Assembly: GCA_010279815.1 (NCBI GenBank)
Contig: QEOQ01000439.1
Location: 797,281-815,939, forward strand
Source of the DNA: Brachionus plicatilis
Lineage: Eukaryota; Rotifera; Eurotatoria; Ploima; Brachionidae
Direction: 5' to 3'
DNA: 18,659 bases
Shown: positions 16,384 to 18,659 of the stretch, in pieces
Numbering within the stretch: the first letter of the stretch is position 1
Layout of the letters: each line of letters begins with the position of its first letter
The notes under the pieces: generated by a model
Seen by the model: the letters and a program-made list of their open reading frames with translations, nothing else
Databases searched by the model: none
What the model was told of the DNA's origin: nothing
Translations under genes and position numbers: made by a program

Positions 16384-17889
16384 TTAAAAAACTAAACGCT
16401 TCTGGACTAATTTAGTTTGTCTAGCATAAATGCTATTCTCAACAGCTCTTATTAATTTAAGCATTGACTGAGAATCATCTTCACTACCACTCTGGACCGC
16501 AAACAATTTCAATGTATCGATACAACTCAAAGCCTCTAATTTAGAAATTATTTTTAATTCTTCAATATTTTCGTGCTCTTCTTCTCCTTCATCAGCAGAA
16601 TCAATGTCGTTTTGTTCACTTAAATTATCTGTTACAGATTCTTCAGCTTGAGCACATGTCACCAAATTCTTATCGGCGTCTACAAAAGTTTCCAAATCTG
16701 ACTCGCCAAACTCAGTTAAAAAATTTTCATTTAATTTTTCAAATTCACTTTCTGGCGTAACTGGCTCAGTTCTACATTTTGCTTTATAAAATCCACAATG
16801 ACGAAAACAGTTACTTATTATCTCGGGCTTCATTTCATTATCCCAAGCCGAGTTAAAATATTCAATAGCTTGAAATAACTTAATAGTCGTGGCATCAACC
16901 TTTTGCTTGTTCTCGACTAGTGAAATTATTTTACGTGTTATTTTAAGTCGATAATAGCCTTTCAAACATTTGATAACTCCAGCATCCATCGGTTGAGTCC
17001 GACTAGTAGTATTTTGTGGCAAGAATACTATTTTAACATTTGAGAAATTTAAATTTTTTCCATGTGCTGTGCAATTGTCAATAAATAGAAGTATAAAACG
17101 CTTTTGGTTAACCATTTTTTTATTCAAATCTTCAACAATTTTAAAAAAAATTTCACTAGTCATCCAAGCAGTCGAGTTGCTAAAGTATTGAATATTCATT
17201 TTTGAAATTTCTCGAAAATTTCTAGGTTGTTCTGACTTGCCAATTATTGCCATTTTCGTTTTTTCACCTTCCATACTAGCACATACAAAAGCTGTGAATC
17301 TTTCTCGACTTTGTTTGCCAAATTTGCAAACTCTATCTTTAATCTTGTATGTTTTGTTCGGTAATAAACGCCAAAATAAACCGAGTTCATCACCATTAAA
17401 AATGTTAACTGGGTCAGTATTTTTAATTATTTCATGTAGTTTTATCTCCCAAGAGATTAAGATGTCTGTATTGACAGAGCCACCTTCACCATGTATAGTA
17501 TTAAACGTAACACTATTACGTGCTGCAAAATTATACAAATACCCATTACTAGCTTTGAATTCCATATATCCATTTTTTTCTGCTAAATGTTTAGCTTTTT
17601 CTCTTAATATATCTGTATTGATCGGAGTACCGGTATCGTTACAATTTAATATAAAATTTTTTAAACCATTGTCGATTGAATCATATTTGCTTTTTTTTAA
17701 ACATTTTCTTAAAGGAGATTGATTGGAATTAAAACTGGCAATAATTTTTTCTCTGTTTTTTTTAATGCTAACAATATTCGTATGACTTTTAAAACCGAAT
17801 CTAGATTTAATAACCTCGTAGCTTGTGCCATTGTCTAATTCATCAATGACTTGTTTCTTTGTTANTAAGGTAGCAATTACACAAGTCAA
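16384..17889 (-). CDS. pogo/Tigger-family DDE transposase
   Basis: The 501-codon open frame cuts and pastes the surrounding element in the nucleus. Residues about 10-50 are a Psq-type HTH (KKQVIDELDNGTSYEVIKSR then VSIKKNREKI). Residues 60-135 are a CENP-B/Tc5-type HTH (LREKAKHLAEKNGYMEF, ASNGYLYNFAARN). The DDE_1 catalytic core has D167 (NIFNGDELGLFW), D271 (LLFIDNCTAHG) and D302 (TQPMDAGVIKCLKGYYR), a DD30D spacing as in pogo relatives. An acidic stretch at about 400-445 precedes the end. All three acidic residues are present and no stop interrupts the frame, so it may be active or recently so. There is no ATG at the 5' end: the frame begins with TTG, and its first eight or so codons derive from a LINE fragment. 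The N at 17865 gives NTA, which can never be a stop. The native start seems lost or displaced. Confidence 0.88.
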   Translation of the reverse strand: MTCVIATLXTKKQVIDELDNGTSYEVIKSRFGFKSHTNIVSIKKNREKIIASFNSNQSPLRKCLKKSKYDSIDNGLKNFILNCNDTGTPINTDILREKAKHLAEKNGYMEFKASNGYLYNFAARNSVTFNTIHGEGGSVNTDILISWEIKLHEIIKNTDPVNIFNGDELGLFWRLLPNKTYKIKDRVCKFGKQSRERFTAFVCASMEGEKTKMAIIGKSEQPRNFREISKMNIQYFSNSTAWMTSEIFFKIVEDLNKKMVNQKRFILLFIDNCTAHGKNLNFSNVKIVFLPQNTTSRTQPMDAGVIKCLKGYYRLKITRKIISLVENKQKVDATTIKLFQAIEYFNSAWDNEMKPEIISNCFRHCGFYKAKCRTEPVTPESEFEKLNENFLTEFGESDLETFVDADKNLVTCAQAEESVTDNLSEQNDIDSADEGEEEHENIEELKIISKLEALSCIDTLKLFAVQSGSEDDSQSMLKLIRAVENSIYARQTKLVQKRLVF

Positions 17890-18042
17890 GGCACCATTTT
17901 TTATTTGACAAGATTTTTATTAAATTTAGCAACGTTCTTTAATTTCTTCTATCATTGAAGAAAAGGTTAATTTAGAATCAAATTTAATATCTAGGAACTT
18001 TATTTCTTTTAAGCTTTCGATTCTATTCCCATAAATCCATCC
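17866..18042 (-). pseudogene. LINE reverse-transcriptase fragment inside the pogo element
   Basis: Between the 5' subterminal repeats and the transposase HTH the minus strand encodes IYGNRIESLKEIKFLDIKFD, then SKLTFSSMIEEIKERC and a TAA. After a frame change come NLIKILSNKKWCLDLCNCYL. This is the segment after the YADD motif in non-LTR RTs (pattern K-[FY]-L-G-x-x-F-D-x-x-L, then IK.L...W). It differs from the LINE relic at 13002-14079, so it comes from another family. It cannot work as RT. Its end coincides with the start of the transposase similarity. Confidence 0.65.
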
Positions 18043-18141
18043 AGTGACATGAATGTCACAAAATCGAATTTGTGACTTTTTGATTTTGTGACACGATTTT
18101 CTTTTGACGCAGACGTGTCACAAAATGGAGGATAGACTGTA

Positions 18142-18414
18142 TTAATTTATCAATATTTTTTTGTTTTCAAAATAACAAATAGTTTCATTTTTATAAAATT
18201 ATAATTTTAATTATTAAAAATGTTATTAAATTAAATAAATGAAGTGTTAATCAGTCTGTTGATTAACTCTGAAAATGAAAAAAAATGAATTTGAAAAAGT
18301 GAAATATAATATGAGTTGGATAGAGATTGAATAGCTGGTTTGGATAAATAGATGACAAGTGATAAACAGTAATCAAAGTGGGGCAAGATAAACGTTTTAA
18401 AAAATTAAATTTTG
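18142..18414. other. AT-rich spacer, no gene seen
   Basis: It separates the pogo element from the terminal hAT-like copy. Open frames here are short and compositionally random. Confidence 0.4.
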
Positions 18415-18659
18415 TAGTGTTGGATGCGGTCAGACCAAACCGGTCCATTAGGCGAACGGTTTTAAGCGGTCATTTGTCCGGTCAGCTTGGCGGTCTAATT
18501 TTTGGACCGCCAAAATAAACGGTCAAAAATAAACGGGCGGGCAAATAGCCGGCCAACTTTTTGGCGGACGGTCATTTGGCCGGTCAACTTGGCGGTCTAA
18601 TTTTTGGACCGCCAAAATAAACGGTCTAAAATAAACGGGCGGTCAAATAGCCGGCCAAC
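18415..18659 (+). mobile_element. Left end of a second hAT-like element, cut by the window end
   Basis: It begins TAGTGTTGGATGCGGTCAGA and matches the tip at 4565 almost base for base for some 50 bases, then continues with the same GGTCA..TTGGCGGTC vocabulary. The partner end and target duplication lie outside the window. It confirms that the tip is a dispersed family terminus. Confidence 0.75.
18468..18659 (+). repeat. 102-bp tandem subterminal repeat, nearly two units
   Basis: Unit 1 is 18468-18569. Unit 2 starts at 18570 and is 90 bases long at the window edge. Both contain GGTCATTTG.CCGGTCA, a stem GGCGGTC-TAATTTTTG-GACCGCC, and ATAAACGGGCGG. Only a handful of bases differ between them. 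Confidence 0.85.

Larger units (their letters stand above)
16187..18139 (-). mobile_element. pogo/Tigger-like Tc1/mariner-superfamily transposon
   Basis: The ends are CAGTCTGTCCTCGATTTTG (16187) and, inverted from 18139, CAGTCTATCCTCCATTTTG, both continuing TGACACG and both flanked by TA (16185-16186 and 18140-18141). CAGT ends and a TA duplication are usual for pogo/Tigger elements. Subterminal regions on both sides repeat TTTTGTGACA/TGTCACAAAA. The 1953-bp element carries one long transposase frame and therefore looks almost complete, except for the odd 5' coding end. Confidence 0.88.

Noticed and set aside
17237..17722. 161-codon plus-strand open frame
   Set aside because: It is the antisense shadow of the pogo transposase, with no family-like features.
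18263..18448. 61-codon minus-strand frame at the window end
   Set aside because: It runs across the hAT tip into AT-rich spacer and has no protein-like pattern beyond composition.

Overview
The window looks like gene-poor, transposon-rich nuclear DNA of an invertebrate animal. It is very AT-rich, has short introns (two of 53 bp), spliced DEG/ENaC channel genes and a wide mix of eukaryotic transposons. The base composition and the divergent DEG/ENaC paralogs remind me of a monogonont rotifer such as Brachionus. That is an inference from style, not a match I could run.

Host genes: two convergent DEG/ENaC paralogs frame the left half. The plus-strand copy (1294-2659) has exons 2 and 3 in the window. 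Its exon 1, carrying the HG motif and TM1, is not visible upstream. The minus-strand copy (10774-8541) is complete: three exons, two introns with matching phases, 499 predicted residues. The main exon is 1182 bp and the last intron 53 bp in both copies, so they are old duplicates in inverted orientation.

Between them is a nested stack of mobile DNA. A hAT-like element with long inverted ends and a perfect 8-bp target duplication (4565-8259) contains a short palindromic MITE (7855-7959) and a Ty3/gypsy-type retroelement (4812-7658). The retroelement is abnormal. Its two 326-bp LTRs are inverted relative to each other, identical but for one base, each followed inward by a primer-binding site, and bounded by the same 4-bp GATA. 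Inside are gag, zinc knuckle, protease and only the start of reverse transcriptase. I think it is the integrated product of an aberrant, palindrome-ended cDNA.

The right half holds an internally deleted mariner (11637-12156), a decayed non-LTR retrotransposon (about 14079-12934, minus strand), a GC-rich TIR element with a TTA target duplication (15004-15363), a pogo/Tigger-like element with an open 501-codon transposase (16187-18139), and the start of another hAT-like copy with tandem subterminal repeats (18415 to the window end). The N-terminus of the pogo transposase is joined to a fragment of an unrelated LINE reverse transcriptase, at the only ambiguous base of the window.

Smaller relics are a Mutator-like SWIM zinc-finger fragment (3127-3430) and several coding-looking islands I cannot name. 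No tRNA, rRNA or CRISPR array was seen. The only genes likely to serve the host are the two channels; the rest is transposon sequence in varied states of decay.
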